The notes: generated by a model from the sequence alone, not told the origin. Shown: positions 23,415 to 32,241, numbered from the stretch's first letter. The stretch: DNA of 64,000 nucleotides from Pseudovibrio flavus (GCF_009711345.1 NZ_SMMA01000048.1:1-64000); one strand, 5' to 3'. Numbers and translations are program-made.

Positions 23415-24146
23415 TTATTCGCTTCGAGCGAAAACAAAACCATCAAAATCCGGGTCTTCAACGTCCGAGGCGTCAAAGAGCGCGGTTTTCACGTTTTCAA
23501 GATGCTTCCACACGGCCTGCTTTGTATCTTGCGGTGACCGCCGCATGAGAGCATGTAAAATCTCCAGGTGGTCCAGTTGCCATGCCTTGCGATGAGCTTC
23601 CAGATTGGAAATCCGCGCATGCATCTTGTCCCACATAGTGTTCGCCTTACGCATGTCCCACAGGTCGTTTGCTGCTTTGATCAGCATATTATTGTGAGTG
23701 CCCTCGGCTATAAGCACATGGAAGCGTTTGTCCAGTTCTTCGTTGAAAGAATCGACTTCTGCCTGTGCGGTAATTTCACGCAGCTCCCGAATCTGCGTAG
23801 TGGAAATGTTGCTTGCCGCTAGCTCGGCAATCGCGCTTTCCAAAGTCTGTCGGGCTTGGAGGAGTTCGAACGGGCCAATTGATGAGGGATCAATGCTTGT
23901 ATGCCCAGCTCTTGGCCCCAGATAGAAAACACCAGACCCTTTCTTTACTTCAACAAGTCCTGTCAGCTCCAACATAATAAGAGCCTCGCGCACGGTGGTG
24001 CGGCTAACAGAATAGCGCTCAGACAACTCGCGTTCAGAGGGGATCTTATCACCCGCTCTGCGTGAGCTATCTGCTTGGAGGTCGCTTTCAATCTGTTCAG
24101 CGAGCTCTTGATAGAGTCTTTTGGTCTTGGTTTCCAGTATCAACAT
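23415..24146 (-). CDS. FCD-domain GntR transcriptional regulator (third), probable regulator of the sugar-acid operon
   Basis: This 243-residue regulator has an N-terminal wHTH (signature IPSERELSERYSVSRTTVREALIMLELTGLV) and a C-terminal FCD domain with the ELLQARQTLESAIAELAA opening and DKRFHVLIAEGTHNN metal/ligand region. I start at ATG 24146 (MLILETKTKRLYQ), where homologues normally begin. The frame is open for 70 further codons upstream, but that extension looks non-coding. The gene is co-directional with kdgK (20-base gap) and divergent from the dehydrogenase-TRAP operon. A pair of long palindromic repeats in the gap is the natural operator candidate. The overall layout resembles ExuR/UxuR-type control of uronate genes. 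Confidence 0.88.
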   Translation of the reverse strand: MLILETKTKRLYQELAEQIESDLQADSSRRAGDKIPSERELSERYSVSRTTVREALIMLELTGLVEVKKGSGVFYLGPRAGHTSIDPSSIGPFELLQARQTLESAIAELAASNISTTQIRELREITAQAEVDSFNEELDKRFHVLIAEGTHNNMLIKAANDLWDMRKANTMWDKMHARISNLEAHRKAWQLDHLEILHALMRRSPQDTKQAVWKHLENVKTALFDASDVEDPDFDGFVFARSE

Positions 24147-24737
24147 AATATCGGGTCTAAATATTCCTGCTGGTTGGCTCGTTCTCCAGAATTGGTCCAA
24201 CAGATCGTTTAATTTGGTTAGGTATCTGGTGGGATATAAAGCCACTTTGTGTCGTTTTTGCGCAATATTGGTCTTATACCTACGTAGTGGCACGCGTTGA
24301 CCGTTGGTAGAACACGGCATAGCGTGAGGGGGTAAATTCGATCGCTGGTCCAACATCTGGGACGGATATAGTTGACCAGAGGATATAGAGGAATTCGGGA
24401 ATAATCAGGAAAATCTGCGATTTTTGTCGATGTATATTTTGTCGACAATGTACTTTGTAAATGTACATTTTGTCGACAATATACGCTGAGGAGGCAGGAA
24501 ATTGTGGCTTCATTCCAACGAAATAGCGTTGGATTCTTGGTCAGATACCCTTTGGTTCTTTGTATTCTCCACCGCTTTTGAGTTTGCTCATCGGCCAAAT
24601 CGCCGTCAGCCGCGTAAGTGCGATCCTCTAGGCGACGATTTGATTGATGAATTAATATCTAGGTAAAACAATTACTTAGGTGTGACAGGCAAGGGAAATC
24701 ATCTAGCTATCGATGGTTTTCCAAGTTCGGGTGGAAA
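24147..24737. promoter_or_regulatory. 591-bp divergent control region with twin operators
   Basis: Two 23-base near-identical repeats start at 24431 and 24462. They match at 21 of 23 positions, are spaced 31 bases apart (three helical turns), and each is centred on TTTTGTCGACAAT. The core TTGTCGACAA is at 24439-24448 and 24470-24479. A half-site TTTTTGTCGA lies just upstream at 24421-24430. The rest of the gap has no convincing gene. The repeats are the probable binding sites of the FCD regulator that diverges from this region. Confidence 0.65.
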
Positions 24738-25757
24738 ATGAAAACACTAATTTGCAACGGGCCAAATGAACTGGCCTATGTTGACCGACCAATGCCTACC
24801 CCTGCAGCGGACGAAGTTGTTCTGAAACTTACCGCCGTTGGCATTTGTGGTACGGACATCCACGCCTACACCGGCCACCAGCCATTCTTCAGCTACCCAC
24901 GCGTTCTCGGTCACGAGATGTGTGGTGTGGTCCAGGAAGTTGGTTCAGAGGTTTCCTGTCTCGCAGTTGGCGAGCGCGTAGCGGTAATGCCTGTGGTATC
25001 TTGCGGCGAATGTGCTGCTTGCCGCGTTGGCAAAACCAACTGCTGCGAAAAGGCTTCCCTCTATGGTGTGCACCAGGACGGCGGTTTTGTATTCAGCCTT
25101 GCGGTTAAAGCAGTTAACACCATCCGTGTTCCTGAAAGCTTCAGCGATTGTGCAGCGGCTTATGTTGAGCCTTACACAATCTCCGCACACGCTGTGCGCC
25201 GCTCTGAAGCAGGTGAAGGCGACAACGTACTCGTAGTAGGCGCTGGCCCGATCGGTATCGGTGTTGCAGCAGTTGCTAAGGCAAAGGGTGCAAACGTTGT
25301 TGTTGCTGACGTTCAGGACGAACGTCTGGCTCACATTGAAGACAAGCTGGGTCTCAAAACGTTCAACCCAATGAACGAAACCTATGTTGAAGACCTGAAA
25401 GCGTACTTCGGCGGCGAACTGCCATCCATCCTGTTCGATGTGACCGGCAACAAGCGCGCAATGACCAACGCAGTGAACATGATTTGCCAGGGCGGCAAGC
25501 TGGTGTTCGTTGGTCTTTACATCGGCGATCTCGAAATCGACGATCCAACCTTCCACCGCAAAGAAACCACTTTGCTTTCCAGCCGCAACTCCACGATCGA
25601 AGACTACCAGTTCGTGATCCAGCTGCTGGAAGAAGGCAAACTGCGCGAAGACTTCCTGCACAACGCAACCTTCGACTTCTACACCATTGGTAACACCTAC
25701 GCAGAAGACGTCGTAGGCAACAAGAAGCTCATCAAGGGCCTCATTACCTTTAACTGA
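24738..25757 (+). CDS. Zinc-type dehydrogenase, L-galactonate/L-gulonate 5-dehydrogenase-like (LgoD family)
   Basis: This 339-residue medium-chain alcohol dehydrogenase shows many matching blocks with the E. coli L-galactonate oxidoreductase LgoD (YjjN). Examples are GICGTDIHA, QPFFSYPRVLGHE, a VGKTNCCEK metal loop, SAHAVRR and VLVVGAGPIGIG. The catalytic Zn ligands Cys (GICGTD) and His-Glu (GHE) are visible, along with the structural-Zn Cys cluster (CGECAACRVGKTNCC). It would oxidise C5 of an aldonic acid to a 5-keto acid (tagaturonate or fructuronate type) with NAD+. It is the first gene of the dehydrogenase-TRAP operon, 11 bases before the next gene. Exact stereochemistry of the substrate is uncertain. 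Confidence 0.85.
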   Translation: MKTLICNGPNELAYVDRPMPTPAADEVVLKLTAVGICGTDIHAYTGHQPFFSYPRVLGHEMCGVVQEVGSEVSCLAVGERVAVMPVVSCGECAACRVGKTNCCEKASLYGVHQDGGFVFSLAVKAVNTIRVPESFSDCAAAYVEPYTISAHAVRRSEAGEGDNVLVVGAGPIGIGVAAVAKAKGANVVVADVQDERLAHIEDKLGLKTFNPMNETYVEDLKAYFGGELPSILFDVTGNKRAMTNAVNMICQGGKLVFVGLYIGDLEIDDPTFHRKETTLLSSRNSTIEDYQFVIQLLEEGKLREDFLHNATFDFYTIGNTYAEDVVGNKKLIKGLITFN

Positions 25758-25768
25758 TCGGGTGCACT

Positions 25769-26776
25769 ATGACTGACGTAATTGTAAAAATTGACGAACT
25801 GAAAAAGCTCGCATACGACAAGCTGGTTGCAGCTGGTCTTAACGAAGCATCCGCAGAAGAAGTTGCTGACGTTCTTGTATACGCAGACAGCCACGGTGTT
25901 CGCTCCCACGGCGTTATGCGCGTTGAGCACTACTGCAAGCGTCTCGTAGAAGGCGGCATGAACAAAAACGCAGAAATGAGCATCGACCAGATCTCTCCTT
26001 CTGCTGCTGTTCTGGACTCCGACGATGGCATGGGTCACTCCGGCATGAAGCTGGCGACCGAACGCGCTATCGAAATGGCAAAAGAAACCGGTATCGGTTT
26101 TGTTTCCGTTAAGAAAACTTCTCACTGCGGCGCGCTCGCATACTTTGCAGAAATGGCAGCTGAAGCTGGTTGCGTTTCCATCTGTATGACCCAGACCGAC
26201 GCATGTGTGGCTCCATTCGGTGGTGCAGACAAGTTCTTCGGTACCAACCCAATCGCTTACGGTTTCCCTGTAGAAGGCAAGCCTCCTGTCATCGTTGACA
26301 TGGCTACCTCTGCTATCGCGTTCGGTAAAATCCTGCACGCAAAAGAAACCAACGGTTCTCTGCCAGATGGCGTTGTGCTGAACAAAGACGGCGCATTCAC
26401 CACTGACCCGCACGAGTTTGCTTGCCTCACTCACTTCGGTGAACACAAAGGCTACGGTATCGCACTTGCTATCGACGCGCTGACCGGCGTGTTCATGGGC
26501 GCTGCATTCGGTCCGCACATCAATGCGATGTACGGCGATTACAACAAGATGCGTAACCTGGCTTCCAACATCCTCGTTCTGGACCCAGCTAAGTTCGGTA
26601 CTGCTAACTACGGCGCAATCATGGGCCAGATGGTTTCCGAGCTGCAGTCTTCCCGTCCAGCACAGGGCGTTGACCGCGTGATGGTACCAGGTGAGCCACA
26701 GGTAGATTACTACGCAAACTCTCTGGAAAACGGCGTTGCAGTAGCACAGCCGGTTTATGACTACCTCGTCTCCTAA
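25769..26776 (+). CDS. Ldh-family (AllD/YiaK-type) NAD(P)-dependent oxidoreductase
   Basis: This 335-residue protein of the malate/L-lactate dehydrogenase (type 2) fold is most like ureidoglycolate dehydrogenase AllD and 2,3-diketo-L-gulonate reductase YiaK. The blocks VLVYADSHGVRSHG (with the catalytic His), FGGADKFFGTNPIAYGFP and the C-terminal GYGIALAIDALTG support the family. It interconverts a 2-keto and 2-hydroxy acid. In this operon, between a sugar-acid dehydrogenase and a TRAP transporter, a sugar-acid or ketouronate substrate is more likely than ureidoglycolate, because no allantoin genes are present. The ATG lies 11 bases after the previous stop codon. Confidence 0.85.
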   Translation: MTDVIVKIDELKKLAYDKLVAAGLNEASAEEVADVLVYADSHGVRSHGVMRVEHYCKRLVEGGMNKNAEMSIDQISPSAAVLDSDDGMGHSGMKLATERAIEMAKETGIGFVSVKKTSHCGALAYFAEMAAEAGCVSICMTQTDACVAPFGGADKFFGTNPIAYGFPVEGKPPVIVDMATSAIAFGKILHAKETNGSLPDGVVLNKDGAFTTDPHEFACLTHFGEHKGYGIALAIDALTGVFMGAAFGPHINAMYGDYNKMRNLASNILVLDPAKFGTANYGAIMGQMVSELQSSRPAQGVDRVMVPGEPQVDYYANSLENGVAVAQPVYDYLVS

Positions 26777-26799
26777 AAAAGACTCCTGACAAATTCGGA

Positions 26800-26898
26800 A
26801 GCGTCAACCGCAAGGGCGCTTCCGGGTTCGCCAAAAAAATGCAGGGACTTCCTGAACTCAAGCGGAAGGGGCCTCAAGGCCTAGGAAGTTCCCGCACC
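26800..26898 (+). other. Two stem-loops in the gap before the TRAP genes
   Basis: GGAAGCG/CGCTTCC near 26800-26826 forms the first hairpin. GGGACTTCCT (about 26843) pairs imperfectly with AGGAAGTTCCC (about 26883-26893) to form a longer second one. Neither has a T-run. They lie between the dehydrogenase genes and dctQ and may set relative transcript stability within the operon. Confidence 0.4.
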
Positions 26899-26917
26899 TT
26901 TGCTATGGAGCAAAAAC

Positions 26918-27409
26918 ATGGATTTGGTACGTAAGGCGTGTAACTGGTTCTGGGAATCTTTGAACCTTCTCATGTCCGTTGCCATGGTCGCCATGATCAT
27001 TCTGGTTTTCACCAACGTTGTTCTGCGTTACGGCTTTAACAGCGGTATTCTTATCTCCACAGAAGTTTCCCGCCTGCTGTTCGTATGGGTAACCTTCCTC
27101 GGCGCTATCGTGTGCTTGAAAGAAGGCAGTCACCTTGAGCTTCGTCTCATCGAAAACTTCGTCTCCCCTAAAGTCGTGTTTATCCTGCGTCGCTTTGTCT
27201 GGTTTGTAATCGCTGTAACCTGCGCAATGCTCGTTGCCGGTGCATGGAACCAGGTGGGCATGAACACATTCAATAAGCTGCCTATGAGCGGCCTTCCGGT
27301 ATCTGTTCTTTATCTAGCCGGCGTTGTTGGCGGTACCTGCATGGGTGCGCTGGCGCTGCAGCGTCTGTTCGTTCCAAGTTCAGAAAAATCCGTTGAGGAG
27401 CTTAACTAA
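26918..27409 (+). CDS. dctQ: TRAP transporter small permease, DctQ family
   Basis: This 163-residue inner-membrane protein has four predicted helices: about residues 15-38, 48-68, 85-108 and 125-147. The conserved DctQ pattern includes SxEVSRLLFVWVTFLGA and the KEGSHLEL loop. It couples with DctM to import a solute delivered by the DctP protein encoded downstream. The ATG at 26918 follows GGAG seven bases upstream. A TTG at 26900 is less likely. Its stop codon overlaps the dctM start (TAATG). By context the substrate is a sugar acid or uronate. Confidence 0.9.
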   Translation: MDLVRKACNWFWESLNLLMSVAMVAMIILVFTNVVLRYGFNSGILISTEVSRLLFVWVTFLGAIVCLKEGSHLELRLIENFVSPKVVFILRRFVWFVIAVTCAMLVAGAWNQVGMNTFNKLPMSGLPVSVLYLAGVVGGTCMGALALQRLFVPSSEKSVEELN

Positions 27410-28707
27410 TGACTCTTGTTATCTTCCTCGGCATTCTTATGGGCGGCATTCTTCTTGGCTTGCCTGTAGCGTTCTCTCTGCTTTTGTCCGCTGTGGCCAT
27501 GATGGTGCAGATGGGCATGTTCTCCGGCGGCTTTGCAATGCCGTCCGACATTCTGGCTACTGCGCTTGTTAACGGCGTGGACAGCTTCTCCCTTCTTGCT
27601 ATTCCGTTCTTCCTCGTTGCAGGTGAGACAATGGCATGCGGTGGTCTGTCCCAGCGTATCGTTCGCCTCGCAATGGCCTACATGGGCCACAAAAAAGGTG
27701 GTCTGGGTTACGTAGCAATTTTCACCTCTGTGGTTCTGGCTGGTCTGTCCGGTTCCGCTGCTGCTGACGCCGCTGCACTTTGCGCGATCTTGATGCCAAT
27801 GATGCGTGATGGTGGTTACCCTGAAAGCCGTTCTGCCGGCCTTCTGGCAGCTGGTGGTATCATTGCACCGGTTATCCCGCCGTCCGTACCGCTCATCCTT
27901 GTTGGTGTTGCTGGTAACCTGTCTATCTCCAAGCTGTTCATGGGTGGTATTGCACCGGGTCTCATGATGGGCGCTGCTCTGGTTCTGACCTGGCGCTGGA
28001 TGATGCGCAACGAAAACCTTGCAGTCTATGAAAAGGCCGATAATGAAGAACGTCGCGCTGCATTCAAAGACGGCTTCTGGGCTCTGCTGCTGCCATTCAT
28101 CATCATCATCGGTATCCGTTTTGGTATCTTTACCCCTACCGAAGCTGCTGTTGTTGCTGCCGTATACGCAATCTTCATTTCCGCATTCGTTTACCGCGAA
28201 CTGACACTGGCCAAGTTCTACGAAGTTCTGGTCAACTCCTGTAAATCCGCAGGTATGATCATGTTCCTGGTTGGCTGTGCGATGGTTGCTTCCTGGCTCA
28301 TCACTACTGCTCAGCTTCCACAGCAGCTTGCTGCTCTGCTTGGCCCACTTGTCGAAAGCCCACGTATGCTGATGTTCGTCATCATGCTTCTCGTGTTCGC
28401 AATCGGCATGGTTATGGACCTTTCCCCAACCGTACTGATCCTCGTTCCACTGCTCATGCCAGTTGTTAAAGAAGCAGGCATCGACCCAACTTACTTCGGT
28501 CTGATGTTTGTCATGAACTGCTGCATCGGCTTGATCACACCACCTGTTGGTACTGTGCTGAACGTTGTCTGTGGTGTTGGTCGACTACGAGTTGAAAAAG
28601 CGATCGTCGGCATTCTCCCGTTCGTGGGTGTCTACTCTGTGCTGCTGATCCTGTTCACCATCTTCCCCGATATCATCATCGTACCGATGAATCTGATCGC
28701 GGGTTAA
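27409..28707 (+). CDS. dctM: TRAP transporter large permease, DctM family
   Basis: This 432-residue inner-membrane protein has twelve or so hydrophobic segments, the large transport-competent subunit of a DctPQM system. Family signatures are visible, including GLSGSAAADAAALCAILMP, APVIPPSVPLILVG and the second-half repeat VMDLSPTVLILVPLLMP and GLITPPVGTVLNV. Solute uptake is driven by the Na+ gradient, which suits an organism carrying the Nqr sodium pump encoded about 17 kb away. It overlaps dctQ by one base and is followed 34 bases later by dctP. Confidence 0.93.
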   Translation: MTLVIFLGILMGGILLGLPVAFSLLLSAVAMMVQMGMFSGGFAMPSDILATALVNGVDSFSLLAIPFFLVAGETMACGGLSQRIVRLAMAYMGHKKGGLGYVAIFTSVVLAGLSGSAAADAAALCAILMPMMRDGGYPESRSAGLLAAGGIIAPVIPPSVPLILVGVAGNLSISKLFMGGIAPGLMMGAALVLTWRWMMRNENLAVYEKADNEERRAAFKDGFWALLLPFIIIIGIRFGIFTPTEAAVVAAVYAIFISAFVYRELTLAKFYEVLVNSCKSAGMIMFLVGCAMVASWLITTAQLPQQLAALLGPLVESPRMLMFVIMLLVFAIGMVMDLSPTVLILVPLLMPVVKEAGIDPTYFGLMFVMNCCIGLITPPVGTVLNVVCGVGRLRVEKAIVGILPFVGVYSVLLILFTIFPDIIIVPMNLIAG

Positions 28708-28741
28708 GTTCGCAAGAACTACTTTAACTGGAGGAAATACA

Positions 28742-29716
28742 ATGAAAAAAACAGTTGGTCTCGTTGCTGCCGCAGTGCTTCTGGCATCAACCTCTCTTTC
28801 CATGGCACTTGAGCTGAAATTCGCTCACGCTGCTCCTCCAACTGATCTTCAGGAATCCCTCGCTCAGCATTTCGCTAAAGAAGTTGCTGAACGTACCAAC
28901 GGCGAAATCACTGTTACAACATACCCACAAGGTCAGTTGGGAGACGACCAGACCATGTTGAACGGTACTCGCTCCGGTATCGTTGATATCCAGATGACCG
29001 GTCTGGCTATCATGAACGGTATGATGCCTGAAACTGCTGCATTCGACCTTCCATACATGTTCGCTAACCGCGACCACGCTTACAAAGTGCTGGACGGTGA
29101 AGTTGGCCAGAAGATCCTGGACGACATGTCCAAGTTCGGCATGAAGGGTCTGTCCTTCCCAGAAAACGGTTACCGCAACGTAACCAACAGCAAGAAGCCA
29201 GTTGTGGTTCCTGCTGACCTGGAAGGCATCAAAATGCGCACCAACACATCCGTTCCTCTGAACGCGATGTTTGCTGAACTGGGCACCAACCCACAGCCTC
29301 TGGCAATTGCAGAGCTCTACACCGCTCTGGAAACCGGCGTTGTGGACGCTCAGGAACACCCTATCAACGTAACTCACTCCTTCCGTTACGACGAAGTTCA
29401 GAAGTACCTGTCTCTGACCGAGCACTCCTACTCTGCTCTGTTCATCTCCATGAACCTGAACAAGTTCAACTCTCTGACTCCTGAACAGCAGAAGATCATT
29501 GAAGAAGCAGCTCAGAACGCTACCGACTACCAGCGTAAACTTTCCATCGAGAAAGAAGAAGGCTTCATCACCGATCTTGCTGACCGTGGCATGGCTGTGA
29601 ACCGTAACGTTGACAAAGCTGCATTCCAGGCTCACCCAGCTGTGACTGCAACTTGGGAAGTGTTCAACAAGCAGTTCGGTCCTGAAATGATCGAAAAGAT
29701 CCAGGCAGCTCTCTAA
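28742..29716 (+). CDS. dctP: TRAP transporter solute-binding protein, DctP family
   Basis: This 324-residue periplasmic binding protein has a 22-residue signal peptide (ending LSMA-L). The DctP core is visible: KEVAERTNGEITVTTYPQGQLGDD, then DLEGIKMRTNTS with the Arg that binds the ligand carboxylate, then TALETGVVDAQEHP. DctP proteins close to sugar-acid dehydrogenases, YhcH and KduI usually bind uronates or aldonates, so I infer such a ligand. GGAGG precedes the ATG. A stable hairpin without T-run lies just after the stop codon and may stabilise the mRNA for high expression. Confidence 0.92.
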   Translation: MKKTVGLVAAAVLLASTSLSMALELKFAHAAPPTDLQESLAQHFAKEVAERTNGEITVTTYPQGQLGDDQTMLNGTRSGIVDIQMTGLAIMNGMMPETAAFDLPYMFANRDHAYKVLDGEVGQKILDDMSKFGMKGLSFPENGYRNVTNSKKPVVVPADLEGIKMRTNTSVPLNAMFAELGTNPQPLAIAELYTALETGVVDAQEHPINVTHSFRYDEVQKYLSLTEHSYSALFISMNLNKFNSLTPEQQKIIEEAAQNATDYQRKLSIEKEEGFITDLADRGMAVNRNVDKAAFQAHPAVTATWEVFNKQFGPEMIEKIQAAL

Positions 29717-29733
29717 GCCTGACTGAAATCGTT

Positions 29734-29754
29734 CCCGGCGCCTCGTGCGCCGGG
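29734..29754 (+). other. Stable 3' hairpin behind dctP
   Basis: CCCGGCGC (29734-29741), loop CTCGT, GCGCCGGG (29747-29754). There is no T-run, so it is read as an mRNA-stabilising element or partial barrier in the operon rather than a terminator. Confidence 0.5.
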
Positions 29755-29818
29755 GATGGTCCCATCGACAACAAATAGAAAATATGGCCGCAGATAAGCG
29801 GCTCGATTTGAGGCTTCA

Positions 29819-30289
29819 ATGCTCAGCGCCAATCTCGACAATCTGGATATCGTTCCTTTCGCTCACCCGCAGCTTCTGGAAATCATCAAGGACGCTAAAG
29901 AGTTTCTCGCAACCAACCCAGTAGCAGGCCGCTACGAACGCGATGGCTCTAAAGTTTTCATCCTTGTAGCTGATGCAGAAACAGAAGCTTTCGAAAAACG
30001 CCGTGGTGAATTCCACGCTAAGTACCTCGACGTTCAGATTCTGATCGAAGGTGCGGAAGTAATCGGCTGGGGTCATAAGCCAGTTGGTGAAATCACCGAA
30101 AACCTTCTCGAAGCGAACGACGTAGCATTCTGCACCGAAATCGCAGACGAAAAGTTCATCGCTCTGGCTCCAGGCGACTTCGCAGTGTTCTACCCGCACG
30201 AACTGCACCGTCCACTGGTCGCTGCTGACTCCGGCGCAGCGAAAATCCGCAAGGCGATCGTAAAGATCGACCGCGCAGTTCTGGCATAA
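29819..30289 (+). CDS. YhcH/YjgK/YiaL family protein
   Basis: This 156-residue small cupin-like protein of the YhcH/YjgK/YiaL family (also annotated as beta-galactosidase subunit beta) shows the family pattern RYERDGSKVFILVADAETEAFEKRRGEFHAKYLDVQILIEGAE. It ends with FAVFYPHELHRPLVA, whose His/Glu residues form the metal-binding site. Members accompany uptake and breakdown of sialic acid, diketogulonate or uronates, and are thought to be sugar isomerases or epimerases. It is followed by a strong terminator, so it ends the dehydrogenase-TRAP operon. Confidence 0.87.
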   Translation: MLSANLDNLDIVPFAHPQLLEIIKDAKEFLATNPVAGRYERDGSKVFILVADAETEAFEKRRGEFHAKYLDVQILIEGAEVIGWGHKPVGEITENLLEANDVAFCTEIADEKFIALAPGDFAVFYPHELHRPLVAADSGAAKIRKAIVKIDRAVLA

Positions 30290-30313
30290 GAGCTACAGAG
30301 CTAGACCATCATA

Positions 30314-30354
30314 AGGGCGTATCACGAGACATCGCGATACGCCCTTTTTCTTTT
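30314..30354 (+). terminator. Terminator of the dehydrogenase-TRAP operon
   Basis: AGGGCGTATC (30314-30323) pairs with GATACGCCCT (30336-30345), followed by TTTTTCTTTT. It separates the YhcH-family gene from kduI. Confidence 0.88.
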
Positions 30355-30395
30355 AGTGAGCAGAAGAGGGCGGGAAACACCCGCTAGAGGAAACA

Positions 30396-31220
30396 ATGCA
30401 AGTCAGACCACAGTGCAGCCCTAAAGAAACCAAAGGTATGGATAGTGCTGAGCTGCGCGAAAACTACCTGATCGAATCCCTGTTTGCCCGTGGCGAGGCG
30501 CGTATGACCTTCAGTCATATCGACCGCACTATTGTTGGCGGTATCATGCCGCTCGACACGCCGATCAAGCTATGGAGCGCAAAGCCTATTGGCCACGATA
30601 CCTTCCTTGCTGCGCGTGAGGCTGGTGCCATGAACATTGGCGGAAAGGGCCGTGTTGTGGTGGATGGCGAGGTTTTCGATCTGGAAGCCAAAGATCTGAT
30701 TTATCTTTCCATGGGCTGTCAGGATGTGCGCTTTGAAAGCCTTGATCCTGAAAACCCTGCTCGCTTCTATCTGGTTTCCAGTCCTGCACACGCGGCTATT
30801 CCGACCCGCGTTGTGCGACATGCCGATGCAAAGCGCATCGAGATCGGCAAAGGGTCAAACCGCCGTGTGGTGTTCCAGTATGTCAATCCGGATGTTGCAC
30901 CGTCCTGCCAGCTTTCAATGGGTATGACCATGGTGGAAGATGGCGGGGCATGGAACACTTGGCCATGCCACACACACGAGCGCCGTTCAGAAGTGTACTT
31001 CTACTGGAATATGGCTGAGGACAGCTTGGTTATGCATTTTATGGGAGAGCCGACCGAGACCCGCCATATAGTTGTACGCGATGAGCAGGCTGTTCTGTGT
31101 CCTGCATGGTCCATCCACACAGGCTGTGGTACCGGACCTTATGCGTTCATTTGGTCCATGGCGGGCGATAATAAAGATTACGCCGACATGGACCATTGCG
31201 ATCTCAAGACTTTCCGTTAA
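30396..31220 (+). CDS. kduI: 5-keto-4-deoxyuronate isomerase KduI
   Basis: This 274-residue cupin-fold isomerase (4-deoxy-L-threo-5-hexosulose-uronate ketol-isomerase) converts the 5-keto-4-deoxyuronate released by uronate lyases into 3-deoxy-D-glycero-2,5-hexodiulosonate. Zn ligands are visible in PCHTHERRSEVYFYW (two His and a Glu) and in the C-terminal WSIHTGCGT (His). The length matches KduI. The usual next enzyme KduD, a short-chain dehydrogenase, is absent from the window. KdgK for the following step is present 7 kb upstream on the other strand. The gene has its own AGAGGA ribosome-binding site and follows a terminator, so it may be transcribed separately. It implies use of pectin-, alginate- or glycosaminoglycan-derived oligouronides. 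Confidence 0.93.
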   Translation: MQVRPQCSPKETKGMDSAELRENYLIESLFARGEARMTFSHIDRTIVGGIMPLDTPIKLWSAKPIGHDTFLAAREAGAMNIGGKGRVVVDGEVFDLEAKDLIYLSMGCQDVRFESLDPENPARFYLVSSPAHAAIPTRVVRHADAKRIEIGKGSNRRVVFQYVNPDVAPSCQLSMGMTMVEDGGAWNTWPCHTHERRSEVYFYWNMAEDSLVMHFMGEPTETRHIVVRDEQAVLCPAWSIHTGCGTGPYAFIWSMAGDNKDYADMDHCDLKTFR

Positions 31221-31235
31221 CCGGAAACTCCGCGA

Positions 31236-32159
31236 TTATTCGGCAGCAGAAGGCCCCGGGGAAACCTCGGGGCTTTCTTTTTGCCCGCGTGATTTCTTGT
31301 GCGCGTTGCGCTCGTAGAGGAAGTTATAAAGGCCTGCACCGATAATCACGACAGAGCCGAGCACTGTTGTCAGCGGAGGAATATCCGAGAAGATCAGGTA
31401 GCCGATAATCACGGTCCAGATCAGCTGGGTGTACATGAACGGTGTAAGAACCGCTGCCGATGCAAACCGGTATGCGTGCTGGAAAATCCAGTGGGCTGTC
31501 ATGCCGCCGGCGCAGATAACGCAGGCGAGCCAGTATGCTTTGCCTTCGCCGACGCCGATGTAGGGATACGCCATCGGCAGGAGCGCCAAGGAACCGGCAA
31601 CAGCCGAGTAGAACAGCAAGGTCTGATCTGTCTCGGTGCGCACAAGCGAGCGGGTGAGCAGGGTATAGCCGGTGTAAACAACCGCAGCAGCAACCGCATA
31701 TAGCATTGCCGGATTGATGCTACCGCCAAACGGGTCGGTAATGATGATCACGCCGACAAAGCCAACGGCCGCTGCAACAATGGATGCGCGGGTTGGCCAG
31801 TCACCCAGAATTGGGCCTGCCAAAATAGTCACCATCAGCGGCATGGCAAACAGAATTGTTGTTGCCTGCGCCAGCTGAAGGCTTTGAACTGCCAGAAAGA
31901 AAAGCGCGGTGGTGATACCGTGACAAACGCCGCGGGCAAGGTTTGCCACTGGGCGGCTTGTCTTCAATTTGTCTACATGGTTCCAGAGACGGAAGAGAAA
32001 GAAGACAACAACGACCTGAGCGACAAAGCGCCAGAACGTCAGTTCAATTGGATGAATGCTCTGCACCGCAAATTTGGTGACCGCGTCGGTCGCGGTCATG
32101 CTGAAGAAGGATATGCAGATTAAGACTATGCCCTTGAGGACGGGTGCATCGCGCAACAT
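31236..32159 (-). CDS. EamA/DMT-family transporter (first of a tandem pair)
   Basis: This 307-residue inner-membrane protein has ten predicted helices arranged as two EamA halves (about residues 10-140 and 150-285), typical of drug/metabolite exporters of the RhaT/EamA family. The pattern ELTFWRFVAQVVVVF in the first half and a matching second-half repeat are seen. The C-terminus is basic and then Glu/Pro-rich. It lies 82 bases from a second similar gene on the same strand, so the two are likely duplicates. Substrate is unknown: amino acids and other metabolites are typical exports. Confidence 0.88.
   Translation of the reverse strand: MLRDAPVLKGIVLICISFFSMTATDAVTKFAVQSIHPIELTFWRFVAQVVVVFFLFRLWNHVDKLKTSRPVANLARGVCHGITTALFFLAVQSLQLAQATTILFAMPLMVTILAGPILGDWPTRASIVAAAVGFVGVIIITDPFGGSINPAMLYAVAAAVVYTGYTLLTRSLVRTETDQTLLFYSAVAGSLALLPMAYPYIGVGEGKAYWLACVICAGGMTAHWIFQHAYRFASAAVLTPFMYTQLIWTVIIGYLIFSDIPPLTTVLGSVVIIGAGLYNFLYERNAHKKSRGQKESPEVSPGPSAAE
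31254..31283 (+). terminator. Terminator of kduI, inside the end of the convergent transporter gene
   Basis: GCCCCGGGG (31254-31262), loop AAA, CCTCGGGGC (31266-31274, one wobble), then TTTCTTTTT. The stem overlaps the last codons of the convergent EamA gene. Confidence 0.7.
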
Positions 32160-32241
32160 TTGCTGGCTTTCGAAAGGGAGGATGTTTTCCTAACGTATCT
32201 ACCATTCCAGCGGAAATGTCGGTTCGTATTGATGCGTAGTT

